Positions 9,805 through 19,563 of a stretch of DNA of 64,000 bases are shown here, one piece after another. The DNA lies in NCBI GenBank assembly GCA_947499155.1, contig CANMND010000001.1:434001-498000 (forward strand), written 5' to 3'. This stretch comes from an uncultured Sphingomonadales bacterium. GTDB taxonomy: Bacteria > Pseudomonadota > Alphaproteobacteria > Sphingomonadales > Rhodothalassiaceae. Below the pieces are notes generated by a model. The model worked only from the letters and a program-made list of their open reading frames with translations. It made no database searches and was not told where the DNA came from. Both the position numbers and the translations under genes were made by a program. Positions within the stretch are counted from its first letter, which is position 1, and the number at the start of each line of letters is the position of its first letter.

Positions 9805-10266
9805 GTGACACTTCGCGAGCGATTGACTGCGGCCGTCAAGGACGCCATGCGCGCGAAAGAAAGGCGCAAAGTTACAACTCTGCGTCTCATTCTTGCCGCT
9901 GTAAAAGACCGGGATATTGTGCGTCGGACAGAAGCCGATGAACGTGATGATGATGTTATCGTTACGGAAATCATGGCTCGCATGATCAAGCAAAGGCATG
10001 ACAGCATAAAGGCCTATGAAGAAGGCGGGCGTCTTGAACTGGCAGAAAATGAGCGCGAAGAAATTGAGGTCATCGAAAGCTTTCTTCCGCGTCAGCTGAA
10101 TGATTCGGAAATTGAGGCGGCCTGCCATCAGGTCATCAAGGATCTGGATGCGACAACCCTGAAAGATATCGGGCGTTGCATGGCAAAGCTTAAAGAAGAG
10201 TATGCAGGCCGGATGGACTTTTCAAAGGCCAGCAAGACGATCAAGGACTTGTTGTCCGGCAGATAA
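9805..10266 (+). CDS. GatB/YqeY-domain protein
   Basis: The 153-residue cytosolic protein matches the YqeY family throughout: LRERLTAAVKDAMRAKE at the start, LRLILAAVKDRDI, EREEIEVIESFLPRQL in the middle, and DIGRCMAKLKEEYAGRMDFSK with the terminal K-rich helix. The fold resembles the tail domain of GatB/glutaminyl-tRNA synthetase that contacts tRNA, but the free-standing protein's cellular role is not established. The start is GTG at 9805, with AAGGGGA 6-8 bases upstream, which decides it over later methionines. It sits directly before dnaG and rpoD on the same strand, a conserved arrangement in alphaproteobacteria, suggesting a yqeY-dnaG-rpoD macromolecular-synthesis operon. Confidence 0.9.
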   Translation: MTLRERLTAAVKDAMRAKERRKVTTLRLILAAVKDRDIVRRTEADERDDDVIVTEIMARMIKQRHDSIKAYEEGGRLELAENEREEIEVIESFLPRQLNDSEIEAACHQVIKDLDATTLKDIGRCMAKLKEEYAGRMDFSKASKTIKDLLSGR

Positions 10267-10354
10267 AGCCCAGTCGCCATCGAATTGAGATAGAATCGCC
10301 GGTCAAGCGCGGGCGCGGCGCATGGCGGGCACAGATACAAGGTCAGAATTAGGC

Positions 10355-12235
10355 ATGCGCTTTTCACCGCGTTTTCTCGATGATTTGCGTGACCGCATCC
10401 CTCTTGGTGATCTGGTGGGACGCAAGGTCAAGCTTGCCCGGGCCGGACGCGAGTTGAAGGGCCTTTGCCCGTTTCACAATGAAAAGACCCCCTCATTCCA
10501 TGTGGTAGAAGACAAGAATTTCTATCATTGCTTTGGGTGTGGCGCCCATGGAGACGCCATTGCCTGGTTAATGGAACATGACGGACTGAGCTTTCCTGAA
10601 GCCGTGGAGGAAATGGCCGCTCTCGCCAATCTCCCACTGCCCAAGCCTGATCCTGAAGAAATAAGACGGTCCGAACAAGCAGCAGGTCTGCATGATGTCA
10701 TGGAAGCCGCCACTCGCTGGTTCCAGCAGCAACTTGGCAATGCCCAAGGCCGAGAGGCCCGCACCTATCTCAAGGAGCGAGGCTTGTCACCAGAGATCAT
10801 CCAGGACTTTCGCCTTGGTTTTGCGCCAGACGGTTATGACAGTCTGCGGGACGCCCTAACCGCGCAGGGAATATCGCTGAATCAACTCGTGGAAACAGGC
10901 CTGCTAAAACCATCCGACCGCGGCGGCCAGCCCTTTTCTTATTTCAGAAACCGGATCATTTTTCCTATCGCTGACAGACAGGGGCGGGTCATTGCCTTTG
11001 GCGGGAGGTCACTGGAAAAAGACAATCCTGCCAAATATCTCAATAGTCCTGATACACCGCTTTTTCATAAGGGACGCACACTTTACAATCTGGCCCGATC
11101 ACGAAAAGCGGCTCATGACGCTCAGGCCATTGCCGTTGTTGAAGGCTATATGGATGTGATCGCATTGGCGCAGGCCGGCCTTGAGTACGCGGTTGCTCCT
11201 CTTGGGACAGCGCTGACAAAGGAACAAATTGAAACCTTGTGGCGTATGTCTCCTGAACCGACCTTGTGTTTTGACGGTGACAGGGCAGGCTTTGGGGCTG
11301 CCCAGCGTGCGGCGGATCGCGCCCTTCCACTTTTAAAGGCGGGACAGTCCTTGCGATTTGCTCTGCTGCCGGACGGTCTCGACCCTGATGATCTGGTCCG
11401 CAAAGAAGGACGCAGCGCAATGGAAGCGATTCTGGACAGGGCCATGCCCTTGTCTGACCTGTTATGGCAAAGCCTGACACAGAATGTAGACATAACAACG
11501 CCCGAACGCCGTGCCGGACTGGAACGTGATGTCCATAGCAAGCTCCGTGAGATAGCCGATGAGACTGTGCGCGGATTTTATGTCCGGGATTTCCGGCAAC
11601 GACTTTTTGAAACTTTTTCACCGCGCCGCTTTCAAACGCGACGCCAGGCACAAAAAGGGCGCAATCAAAAGCCGTGGGACAAAAAGCGAGACTTGGCACC
11701 TCCGACAGCGGAACTTCTTGCAACCCGCCTTGCTCGATCGGGAATGGATGAAGACAGACAGCTTTTCGAACAACTGATCTGTCTATATGCTATCAATCAT
11801 CCGCATATTGCAGAACGGCACGCAGAAGAGCTCGCGGCGCTTAACTTTACAGATAGTATGCTTGACAAATTACGTCAGGAACTCCTAGTCACGTTGAATG
11901 CGGGCGAAGGTCTTGACCCAGAGGCCATGAGGGCCCACTTGGCAGAGGATGGATTCGAGGAGATCGTGGCACGACTGATGCGTTCACCGTTGCTGCGACC
12001 GGCGTGGTCTGCGTGGCCGGATGCTACAGCGGACGAAGCCGAGATCGGATGGCGTCATGTTATGGCTCGTCTGCGCCGTCTGGCGTTAAAGCACGATATT
12101 AACGCCATGGAAATGGCCTATCGTGAAACTGGGAGCGATGAAACCCTGCGTCATCTGATACAATTGAAACAGGAATACAATCGAGCGGAGGGGACAGAAG
12201 CCGAGCTGGATGGCTATGTCTTTCGATCAGTTTAA
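10355..12235 (+). CDS. dnaG: DNA primase
   Basis: The 626-residue product makes RNA primers at the replication fork. The N-terminal zinc finger is complete (C38, H41, C59, C62 in LCPFHNEKTPSF and FYHCFGCGAHGD). Next comes the primase core with FRNRIIFPI and a TOPRIM domain (VVEGYMDVIAL with the catalytic Glu, then CFDGDRAG with the DxD-type acidic pair). The C-terminal third is poorly conserved and would carry the DnaB-helicase-binding bundle. I start at ATG 10355 because RFSPRFLDDLRDRI is the usual first segment; an in-frame ATG at 10322 would add 11 residues. It lies between the YqeY-like gene and rpoD on the same strand. Confidence 0.95.
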   Translation: MRFSPRFLDDLRDRIPLGDLVGRKVKLARAGRELKGLCPFHNEKTPSFHVVEDKNFYHCFGCGAHGDAIAWLMEHDGLSFPEAVEEMAALANLPLPKPDPEEIRRSEQAAGLHDVMEAATRWFQQQLGNAQGREARTYLKERGLSPEIIQDFRLGFAPDGYDSLRDALTAQGISLNQLVETGLLKPSDRGGQPFSYFRNRIIFPIADRQGRVIAFGGRSLEKDNPAKYLNSPDTPLFHKGRTLYNLARSRKAAHDAQAIAVVEGYMDVIALAQAGLEYAVAPLGTALTKEQIETLWRMSPEPTLCFDGDRAGFGAAQRAADRALPLLKAGQSLRFALLPDGLDPDDLVRKEGRSAMEAILDRAMPLSDLLWQSLTQNVDITTPERRAGLERDVHSKLREIADETVRGFYVRDFRQRLFETFSPRRFQTRRQAQKGRNQKPWDKKRDLAPPTAELLATRLARSGMDEDRQLFEQLICLYAINHPHIAERHAEELAALNFTDSMLDKLRQELLVTLNAGEGLDPEAMRAHLAEDGFEEIVARLMRSPLLRPAWSAWPDATADEAEIGWRHVMARLRRLALKHDINAMEMAYRETGSDETLRHLIQLKQEYNRAEGTEAELDGYVFRSV

Positions 12236-12307
12236 AGCTCTGGAAGGGCTTATCCAGTTTAAATTAAGCGCGTATTGCAGTAGCAGTACGCACAGGGCAG
12301 CTTTGTT

Positions 12308-14461
12308 ATGAAGAGAAATGGTGTTATGGCATCGAGCGCTGAAGCACATGAAGCCATGGATGCACGTGAGGAAGGCGACAGCCCCATCCTCGATACGAAA
12401 GAGGCATCCGTCAAAAAAATGATCGCTCGCGCCAAGGAGCGCGGATATATTTCGTATGACGAAATAAATAAGGCACTTCCAAGCGATGAAATGTCCTCGG
12501 AAAAGATCGAGGACGTGATGAGCCTGTTGTCAGAAATGGGTATCAACGTCGTTGACGGTGACGATCCGGAAGATGACGAGGAAGCTGAAGCGGAAGATAC
12601 CGAATCGGAAGAATCAACTCGGAAAAAAACGTCAAATCGGAAAACCGCCGGCTCCAAGACCAAGGCGAGTGCCGATAAAGAAGACGAAAACGAAGAAGAG
12701 GAAGAGCCCGAAGAAGGGTTCAAGGTCAGCACGGCTAAAACAGAGATAGACCGAACCGATGACCCGGTACGTATGTACCTGCGTGAAATGGGCACGGTAG
12801 AGCTTTTGTCTCGCGAAGGTGAAATCGCTATTGCCAAGCGGATTGAGGCTGGCCGCGACACCATGATCTTTGGTCTGTGTGAAAGCCCCTTGACGTTTCA
12901 GGCTCTCGTTGCCTGGTCGGAAGCGCTCAATGAAGGGCGCATGCTTTTGCGTGATATCATTGACCTTGACGCCACCATGGGCCGTGGGCCCGGTGCTCCT
13001 GTCCCTGCAAATACCGCCAAGGACACGAAAGATGATGCAGAACAGGACGAGGAAGAGGAATCAGCTTCAGACGATAAGGTCAAGACTGGCACCAGAGCTG
13101 CCCCAGAGAAAAATGCCGCTGGAACTGGCGAAGAAAAAATTGCCAATGGCGAAGACTCAGATGATGACGACGAAGATGATGATGACGATGAAGTCAATAT
13201 GTCTCTCGCCGCCATGGAAGAACATCTGACTCCTGCCACTCTTGAAAAATTTGAGGCAATTACAGCAACATACAAAAAGCTTGACCGTCTTCAGGACGCA
13301 CGCCTTGACGCTGCTGCAGCGGGTGGTGGCCTTAACACAGCATCAGAGCGTAAATACAACAAGCTGCGCTCCGAGTTGGTGGCATTGGTAAGTTCGGTCC
13401 ATTTCCATAATTTGCGCATCGAAGAGCTGGTGGATCAGCTCTACTCCCTGAACAAGCGTCTTTTGACACTTGGCGGGCGCGTGCTGCGCATGGCCGAATC
13501 CTACAAAATCCCGCGCAATGATTTTCTGGCGGAATATCTTGGTCAGGAACTGGAAGAAAATTGGCTCGAGCGAGTATCAAGCAAAGACAAAAAGTGGATG
13601 AGGTTTGCAACAGCAGAAGCTGAAGCTGTCTCCAACATCCGCGACCAGGTAGCAGAAATCGCCAATGAAGCCGGCCTGCAAGTCGGTGAATTCCGCCGCA
13701 TTGTCCAGACTGTGCAAAAAGGCGAAAAAGAAGCCCGTATCGCCAAGAAGGAAATGGTCGAGGCCAATCTGCGCCTCGTGATTTCCATTGCCAAAAAATA
13801 CACCAATCGCGGCCTTCAGTTCCTGGACCTTATCCAGGAAGGAAATATCGGCCTGATGAAGGCGGTGGACAAGTTTGAATACCGCCGTGGGTACAAATTT
13901 TCCACTTATGCCACATGGTGGATCAGACAGGCGATCACACGGTCTATTGCCGATCAGGCCCGGACTATCCGTATCCCGGTCCACATGATCGAGACCATAA
14001 ACAAACTGGTCCGGACCGGGCGACAGCTACTGCATGAAATTGGCCGGGAAGCAACACCGGAAGAATTGGCGGAGCGTTTGGCCATGCCACTTGAAAAAGT
14101 GCGCAAGGTGATGAAAATCGCCAAGGAGCCAATCAGTCTTGAAACCCCGATCGGTGACGAGGAAGACAGCCATCTTGGTGACTTCATCGAGGACAAGAAC
14201 GCGATCTTGCCCGTCGATGCAGCGATCCAGTCCAACTTGCGTGAAACCACGACACGGGTTCTTGCCAGTCTCACCCCGCGCGAGGAACGGGTCCTGCGCA
14301 TGCGTTTTGGTATTGGCATGAATACGGATCACACGCTGGAAGAAGTTGGCCAGCAGTTTTCTGTTACCCGCGAACGTATCCGTCAGATCGAGGCAAAGGC
14401 GCTAAGAAAGCTCAAACATCCCAGCCGCTCACGCAGGCTTAGAAGTTTCCTTGATACCTGA
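12308..14461 (+). CDS. rpoD: RNA polymerase primary sigma factor (sigma-70)
   Basis: The 717-residue product is the housekeeping sigma factor. Region 1.1 is at the N-terminus ([20 protein letters not shown]). Two very acidic low-complexity linkers follow, at about residues 78-145 and 235-300; the second holds a run of Asp/Glu codons. Then come regions 2.1-2.4 ([35 protein letters not shown] for the -10 element), region 3 and region 4.2 ([20 protein letters not shown], the -35 helix-turn-helix), ending RSFLDT. The length is above the roughly 650 usual in the class because of the acidic linkers. ATG 12308 is used; ATG 12326 is also possible. It is the last gene of the yqeY-dnaG-rpoD run and is followed by a hairpin. 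Confidence 0.97.
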   Translation: MKRNGVMASSAEAHEAMDAREEGDSPILDTKEASVKKMIARAKERGYISYDEINKALPSDEMSSEKIEDVMSLLSEMGINVVDGDDPEDDEEAEAEDTESEESTRKKTSNRKTAGSKTKASADKEDENEEEEEPEEGFKVSTAKTEIDRTDDPVRMYLREMGTVELLSREGEIAIAKRIEAGRDTMIFGLCESPLTFQALVAWSEALNEGRMLLRDIIDLDATMGRGPGAPVPANTAKDTKDDAEQDEEEESASDDKVKTGTRAAPEKNAAGTGEEKIANGEDSDDDDEDDDDDEVNMSLAAMEEHLTPATLEKFEAITATYKKLDRLQDARLDAAAAGGGLNTASERKYNKLRSELVALVSSVHFHNLRIEELVDQLYSLNKRLLTLGGRVLRMAESYKIPRNDFLAEYLGQELEENWLERVSSKDKKWMRFATAEAEAVSNIRDQVAEIANEAGLQVGEFRRIVQTVQKGEKEARIAKKEMVEANLRLVISIAKKYTNRGLQFLDLIQEGNIGLMKAVDKFEYRRGYKFSTYATWWIRQAITRSIADQARTIRIPVHMIETINKLVRTGRQLLHEIGREATPEELAERLAMPLEKVRKVMKIAKEPISLETPIGDEEDSHLGDFIEDKNAILPVDAAIQSNLRETTTRVLASLTPREERVLRMRFGIGMNTDHTLEEVGQQFSVTRERIRQIEAKALRKLKHPSRSRRLRSFLDT

Positions 14462-14478
14462 AAACGCAAAAGACCAGC

Positions 14479-14514
14479 CCGACCCGGTCAGTTCATGGCT
14501 TGACCGAGTCGGGT
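14479..14514 (+). terminator. Probable terminator after rpoD
   Basis: A 13-base stem with one mismatch (CCCGACCCGGTCA / TGACCGAGTCGGG) and a 10-base loop starts 17 bases after the rpoD stop. No strong T run follows, so it may need Rho or act as an RNA-stabilising 3' end. Confidence 0.55.
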
Positions 14515-14590
14515 TAGTCAGCTTGTATACAGTAAAGAGTAATCCAATTATCTTTTCGCATCGCGTTTAAACAACAGTCAGTCCGTATTC

Positions 14591-15967
14591 ATGTACAAAT
14601 CCGCCGTTTTCAGACAATCCGCCATGGTTCCTGCAGTCAGTGAGATTTTGGATGACCTGCTCAGTCGGGCAAAACGGGCCGGAGCGGATGGGGCCGATGC
14701 CATTGGACTTGATAATAAGTCAATTGATATCAGCCAGCGCATGGGGAAGCTTGAGGACGTAGAACGATCAGAGAGCACGGCTTTCGGCCTGCGGGTGCTG
14801 ATTGGACAAAAACAGGCGTTTGTTTCTGCCTCTGATCCATCTGCCGACGCACGGCAACTCCTTGTGGATCGTGCTATCGCAATGGCAAAAGCCGCACCGC
14901 CCGACCCATGGGCCTGTCTAGCACCGGCCCATCTGCTCTCAGAGAAACTTGACGGCGCCAGTCTCGATCTTCATGACGCGACCGAACTTTCAGAAACAGA
15001 CCTGAAAATACTGACCGCCGAAGCAGAAGCAGCAGCCCTTGCAGTCGAAGGTGTCACCAACAGCGGCGGGGCCGGGGCAAGCGTCTCTCACAGCTCTACA
15101 TATCTTGCTACCAGCAAAGGATTTTCCGGCCACTATCAAAGCAGCAGTTTTGCCTTGTCTGTCTCAGCCGTGGCCGGCACTGGCACCGCTATGGAGCGTG
15201 ATTACGACCTCACCTCTGCACGCCACTACAGCGATATGGAGAGCGCCGAAATCATCGGACGCAATGCTGGTGAACGCGCCGTCCGCCGACTTGGTGCAAC
15301 CAGGCCTGATACCGGCCGCCTGCCCGTCGTCTTTGATCCGCGTGTGTCCAGGAGTCTGCTTGGACATTTTGCACAAGCCATCAACGGGGCAACCGTCACA
15401 CGCGGCACAAGTTTCTTGCAGAATGCCATGGAGACGGCCGTTTTTGCCTCTGGCGTGGAAATCCATGATGACCCGGAAAGACGCCGTGGCCTGCGCTCTC
15501 GTCCATTTGATGCAGAAGGCGTGGGGGCACGCCCTTTGGTGCTGATCGAAGATGGTATCCTCAAAAGCTGGCTGCTTGATTGCAGTACAGCCATGCAGCT
15601 TGGCCTTGAAACCACAGGGTCTGCCAGCCGTTCGGTCGCTGGCCCGCCATCACCGGGCACAACCAATCTTTATATGGGTGCGGGTAAAATTTCCCCAGAA
15701 GACCTGATCGGCTCACTTGATCGCGGAGTCTATATCACGGAACTGATCGGCATGGGCGTGAACCCTGTCACCGGGGATTACAGCCGTGGTGCCGCTGGCT
15801 TTATGATCGAAAAGGGCAAGTTGACAGGTGCGGTCAGTGAAATGACCATCGCGGGCAATCTCAAAGACATGTTTGCCAAACTGACCCCTGCCAATGATCT
15901 TACTTTCCGCTATTCGATCAACGCGCCAACCCTTTTGGTGGACGGCATGTCCCTTGCTGGAAGCTGA
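14591..15967 (+). CDS. pmbA: TldD/PmbA family metalloprotease, PmbA/TldE type
   Basis: The product is 458 residues (447 if it starts at ATG 14624). It has the PmbA/TldE layout: LLSRAKRAGADGADA near the start, a middle SVAKST-like beta region, VVFDPRVSRSLLGHFAQAINGA, and a C-terminal part with GMGVNPVTGDYSRGAAGFMIEKG, the most conserved block of the family. PmbA (TldE) pairs with TldD to form a heterodimeric zinc protease that degrades unfolded peptides and matures some RiPPs such as microcin B17 and C. TldE lacks the zinc HExxxH motif, and none is seen here, consistent with PmbA rather than TldD. No tldD lies in the window. It may be relevant that the same window carries a TOMM cluster, but the two are 36 kb apart. 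Confidence 0.9.
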   Translation: MYKSAVFRQSAMVPAVSEILDDLLSRAKRAGADGADAIGLDNKSIDISQRMGKLEDVERSESTAFGLRVLIGQKQAFVSASDPSADARQLLVDRAIAMAKAAPPDPWACLAPAHLLSEKLDGASLDLHDATELSETDLKILTAEAEAAALAVEGVTNSGGAGASVSHSSTYLATSKGFSGHYQSSSFALSVSAVAGTGTAMERDYDLTSARHYSDMESAEIIGRNAGERAVRRLGATRPDTGRLPVVFDPRVSRSLLGHFAQAINGATVTRGTSFLQNAMETAVFASGVEIHDDPERRRGLRSRPFDAEGVGARPLVLIEDGILKSWLLDCSTAMQLGLETTGSASRSVAGPPSPGTTNLYMGAGKISPEDLIGSLDRGVYITELIGMGVNPVTGDYSRGAAGFMIEKGKLTGAVSEMTIAGNLKDMFAKLTPANDLTFRYSINAPTLLVDGMSLAGS

Positions 15968-15985
15968 AAAACCAGCAGTACGCAA

Positions 15986-16798
15986 ATGACATCGTCCACA
16001 CAGCTCGCCCATCTTGAGTCCATCCTTCGCAAGGCGGGTGCCATAGCTCTCAAGCATTTTGGCACGCCTGTGGATGCCTGGGACAAATCCCCCGGCAATC
16101 CGGTATCTGAGGCTGACCTAGCGGTGAATGCCTTTCTGTACCAACACCTTATGAAGAACGATGCCCATGGCTGGCTGTCTGAGGAAAGCGAAGATACCCC
16201 AGACCGACTTTCCCGCCCAAGCCTGTGGATTGTGGACCCCATTGACGGGACACGGGCATTTTTGCGCGGGAATACATATTTTGCCATCTCGGTCGCACTG
16301 GTGAAGGACGGACGGCCCATAGTTGGTGCGATATACAAACCCGCAACCGATGACATGTATCTTGCTGAAAAGGGAAAGGGCGCGTGGCTTAATAAAAGAC
16401 CCCTGTCCGTCAGCAAGGAAAAGAAGCTGACTCACAGCCGCATGTTGGCCGATCCGACCTTTTTAAAGGCAAGCAGACACTGGCCCCAGCCCTGGCCTGA
16501 GATGAAATATGTCCAGGTACCTGCCATTTCCTTGCGCCTGACCACTCTGGCTGAAGCTGGAGCCGATAGCATGGTCAGCATCCGTCCAAAAAGTGATTGG
16601 GATCTCGCCGCAGGAGATCTGATCCTGCAAGAGGCTGGCGGCATATGCGTTGATGATAAGGGCACACATCTGATCTACAACCGCCCCAAACCGTCCCAGC
16701 CGGTGCTTATTGCAACAACCCCTGCCCTTCAGGTTCCGCTTATGGACCGAGTGGTGCCTGCCATGCAGCAATATCGTGCCCAACTTGCTCAAAAATGA
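15986..16798 (+). CDS. Inositol monophosphatase family phosphatase, CysQ-like
   Basis: The 270-residue product belongs to the lithium-sensitive Mg-dependent phosphatase superfamily. Metal-binding residues are visible: Glu66/Glu67 in LSEESED, Asp84 and Asp87 in WIVDPIDGTRAF (residues 81-92), and a C-terminal WDLAAGDLILQEAGG block with the last Asp. The EESED form and the overall length fit 3'(2'),5'-bisphosphate nucleotidase (CysQ), which removes PAP formed in sulfate assimilation, as well as generic inositol monophosphatases; the sequence alone does not decide. It follows pmbA by 18 bases, probably as one transcript. Its 3' end overlaps the convergent outer-membrane protein gene by 10 bases. 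Confidence 0.87.
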   Translation: MTSSTQLAHLESILRKAGAIALKHFGTPVDAWDKSPGNPVSEADLAVNAFLYQHLMKNDAHGWLSEESEDTPDRLSRPSLWIVDPIDGTRAFLRGNTYFAISVALVKDGRPIVGAIYKPATDDMYLAEKGKGAWLNKRPLSVSKEKKLTHSRMLADPTFLKASRHWPQPWPEMKYVQVPAISLRLTTLAEAGADSMVSIRPKSDWDLAAGDLILQEAGGICVDDKGTHLIYNRPKPSQPVLIATTPALQVPLMDRVVPAMQQYRAQLAQK

Positions 16799-17463
16799 TA
16801 GCGCAAGGCCGCAACAAGTCGTGACCCGCCACGAATAGCATGACGATTGCTGTCTTCATAAGACACAGACAAGGCAAATGAGCTAAAGCCTGCAACCAGT
16901 CCCAGTCCCCAGTCCGTTTTATCGCGGGCGTTTTCAATCGCCTCATAGCCCAGATGCGCAGTGGCAGTAAGCCAGGGAACCGACGGAATGGGTACTTCTG
17001 TTTCCACATAACTGTAAAGCGTGTGACGATCGCGTGCGGCCCAGCGGCCATCGGGGGCATAAGACAGGCCCACCGCTGCATAAAACAGTCCCAGATCGCG
17101 GGAGAGACGGGCGTCTAACTCTGGATAAACTGTAGCATCCTCACCTACAAAACCATCCAGAGAGGCTGACACATCAAGCTTGTAGGCATTAAGGGTGAAC
17201 GTCTTGCCCATGACCCCACCGAGCCTTGCATCATTGCCTCTCAGGTCATCAACGCTGGCAATATTGACGCCGGCATAAAAGCCGTTTCCCAGTTCCCCAT
17301 AAAGCTCAGCCGACGCCGATGGATCATCCCCCGACAGGGACAGGCCCCGGTCAATCAGTCTTGTATGGGCCGCCACATTACCGGACAGGTCTAAAGCCCA
17401 TGCACCAGGCACACCTAAAGATACCAGCACAAAAGCCGCGAGGAGTAATCCGTATCGTCTCAT
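16789..17463 (-). CDS. Putative TorF-type outer-membrane beta-barrel protein
   Basis: The 224-residue precursor has a signal peptide (RRYGLLLAAFVLVSLG then cleavage near AWALD). The mature part has alternating hydrophobic strands ending in the aromatic C-terminus RYHF, the usual beta-barrel assembly signal. Strand-like repeats such as SGNVAAHTRLIDRG, AELYGELGNGFYAGV and LTATAHLGYEA resemble the TorF/TIGR02001 family of small putative porins found in proteobacteria. It should be an outer-membrane protein of about 8-12 strands; its substrate is unknown. The start ATG overlaps the stop of the upstream M23 peptidase gene by 4 bases (ATGA), so the two are co-translated, suggesting an envelope function. 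Confidence 0.7.
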   Translation of the reverse strand: MRRYGLLLAAFVLVSLGVPGAWALDLSGNVAAHTRLIDRGLSLSGDDPSASAELYGELGNGFYAGVNIASVDDLRGNDARLGGVMGKTFTLNAYKLDVSASLDGFVGEDATVYPELDARLSRDLGLFYAAVGLSYAPDGRWAARDRHTLYSYVETEVPIPSVPWLTATAHLGYEAIENARDKTDWGLGLVAGFSSFALSVSYEDSNRHAIRGGSRLVAALRYHF

Positions 17464-18290
17464 TTCGTCACCTCTGACACGAAAGCATCATCAACTACGA
17501 GAGCAGGATCAATGCGGGTGTTAAACCAGTTGATACGCCAATCAACATGGGGGCCACTGGCCCGGCCGGTTGCACCCAGGGTACCCACAGGTTCACCTTG
17601 GGCCACCATTTGACCCTCTCCCACATCGACACTGTTCAGGTGCATCAAGGTGGAACTGACCCCATAGCCATGATCAATAATAATAATCCCGCCTTCCAAC
17701 AGAAAATCAGGTCTGGCAAGGCGGACAATTCCCGCCGCCGGTGCGCCCACAGGGGTGCCAGTGGGGGCTGCGACATCAAGCCCGTAATGAGGTGAGCGCG
17801 GCTCGCCGTTCAATATGCGCTGCGAACCATAAACGCCCGAAATGCGTCCCTTGGCAGGCAACTGGAAGCCAACCGCCCAATCCATAAGGTCACTCGATAC
17901 TTTTCGTGCTTCACGGACAAGGCCGGTTTCGATCTTGCGGCGTTCATAATATTCAGGGGGAGGTGTCACAGTCTTTGGCGGCAGTCCGTCCACCCGCTCG
18001 ATTTGAAACTCTCTTTGTTCCAAAGACAAACTAAGCGTCTCAGCTTTACCATCAGGAGTTTTGACGAGAAGGGTTTGGGACACATCCGCATCACGACCAA
18101 ACCCGATTACAAAGCGGCCATCGGGCGCGACCCGCACAGGGTTTCCGTTTAAGGACACAGCCGCACCCGGCGCAACAGTTCCGATCACCAGTCCGCCCTG
18201 GGCGAGTGAACCGCGCAAAACCAATGCACCTGCGTCAAATGCTGCCAGACATGCCAATAACAGCACACCAAAACCGGATATCAGCCTCAT
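17460..18290 (-). CDS. M23-family LytM-type peptidase, secreted
   Basis: The 276-residue product has a signal peptide (MRLISGFGVLLLACLAAFDA). A beta-rich N-terminal domain is followed by a C-terminal LytM domain: SPHYGLDVAAPTGTPV with the zinc ligands H and D, LMHLNSV, and TGRASGPHVDWRINW in place of the usual HxH. Active M23 enzymes have His-x-His in the last motif; here the second His is Asp. Such HxD forms occur in a subfamily, so it may be a reduced-activity peptidase or an amidase activator. The expected role is peptidoglycan crosslink cleavage or activation in the periplasm. ATG 18290 is chosen over a TTG nine bases earlier; a GAGG-like site lies just upstream. It is co-translated with the downstream barrel protein. 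Confidence 0.85.
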   Translation of the reverse strand: MRLISGFGVLLLACLAAFDAGALVLRGSLAQGGLVIGTVAPGAAVSLNGNPVRVAPDGRFVIGFGRDADVSQTLLVKTPDGKAETLSLSLEQREFQIERVDGLPPKTVTPPPEYYERRKIETGLVREARKVSSDLMDWAVGFQLPAKGRISGVYGSQRILNGEPRSPHYGLDVAAPTGTPVGAPAAGIVRLARPDFLLEGGIIIIDHGYGVSSTLMHLNSVDVGEGQMVAQGEPVGTLGATGRASGPHVDWRINWFNTRIDPALVVDDAFVSEVTK

Positions 18291-18490
18291 AACCACCAAC
18301 CTCTTGCTTTATCTTGCGGATCATCGTGCATCACATGACGGCGAGATCAAGGCAGCATTGCACTGTTTCAATTGGTGCCATAGTTAATAAGCAGCCTTGT
18401 CTTGCGCCGTCCAATCAGGCATGTGATAGAAAAAGCACTAAGGCAACAGTGCCCTGTAAAAATCAGTCAGACCATCAGGAAATTTTACCA

Positions 18491-19513
18491 ATGAGCTACC
18501 GTATTGCTGTCATCGGCGCCACAGGTCTCGTGGGCCAGGAAATGCTCAATATTCTGGCGGAACGTGATTTCCCCGTCAGCGAGGTTATCCCCCTTGCGTC
18601 GCGAAAATCGATGGGCCAGACCGTGAGCTATGGCGATAAAATGCTGAAGGTAAAAGCACTTGATACCTTCGATTTCGCTGGCGTCGATATCGCATTTTTT
18701 GCAGCAGGCAGCGAAGTTTCCATTGAATATGCGCCCAAAGCTGCGGCCGCAGGAACTGTCGTGATCGATAACAGTTCACACTTTCGCATGGACCCGGATG
18801 TGCCGCTGATCGTGCCTGAAGTGAATGCGGATGCCCTGGCCGGCTACACGAAAAAGAACATCATCGCCAATCCCAACTGCTCCACAGCCCAGTTGGTCGT
18901 GGCATTGAAGCCCTTGCACAATCTGGCCAAAATCAAGCGTGTCGTCGTCAGTACCTATCAATCGGTATCAGGGGCGGGCAATGCCGCATCAGACGAGCTG
19001 TTCACCCAGACCCGCGCCATATTCGTCAATGACCCGATCGAACCAGAGCTTTTCACGAAACAGATTGCCTTCAACGTCATCCCCCATATCGACAGCTTCC
19101 TTGAGGATGGTTCCACGAAAGAAGAGTGGAAGATGATGGCGGAGACGAAAAAAATCCTCGACCCCAATATTGAACTGATTGCGACCTGTGTGCGAGTTCC
19201 GGTGTTCGTTGGCCATTCCGAGGCGGTGTTTGTTGAATTTGAGTCCGACATAAGCCCCGGCACAGCTCGCAAAACCCTGCGTGAAGCCCCTGGCTGCCTT
19301 GTCATCGACAAGCGCGAAGACGGCGGCTATGTCACACCTGTTGAGTGTGCCGGAGACTTTGCCACCTATATCTCCCGCATCCGCCGTGACCCGACGGTAG
19401 AACACGGCCTAAGCCTTTGGGTTGTCTCAGACAATCTGCGCAAGGGTGCCGCTCTCAACTCGGTCCAGATCGCCGAAACCCTGATTGCAAGACACCTTAA
19501 AAAAGACACCTGA
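18491..19513 (+). CDS. asd: Aspartate-semialdehyde dehydrogenase
   Basis: The 340-residue product reduces aspartyl phosphate to aspartate semialdehyde with NADPH, the branch point to lysine/diaminopimelate, threonine and methionine. The Rossmann glycine motif is IGATGLVGQEML (residues 8-19). The active-site cysteine is Cys130 in IIANPNCSTAQLV. A conserved ISRIRRDPTVEHGLSLWVVSDN block lies near the end; Gly/Ala-rich VSGAGNAASDEL also fits. ATG 18491 gives the canonical YRIAVIGATG start. The 200 bases upstream hold the promoter; no riboswitch-like structure is evident. Threonine synthase follows 50 bases downstream on the same strand, making a two-gene aspartate-family unit. Confidence 0.96.
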   Translation: MSYRIAVIGATGLVGQEMLNILAERDFPVSEVIPLASRKSMGQTVSYGDKMLKVKALDTFDFAGVDIAFFAAGSEVSIEYAPKAAAAGTVVIDNSSHFRMDPDVPLIVPEVNADALAGYTKKNIIANPNCSTAQLVVALKPLHNLAKIKRVVVSTYQSVSGAGNAASDELFTQTRAIFVNDPIEPELFTKQIAFNVIPHIDSFLEDGSTKEEWKMMAETKKILDPNIELIATCVRVPVFVGHSEAVFVEFESDISPGTARKTLREAPGCLVIDKREDGGYVTPVECAGDFATYISRIRRDPTVEHGLSLWVVSDNLRKGAALNSVQIAETLIARHLKKDT

Positions 19514-19563
19514 CCCAGAAAGTCGCCCATAACCTTATCCCCATCAGCAAAGGACAGGCCACC

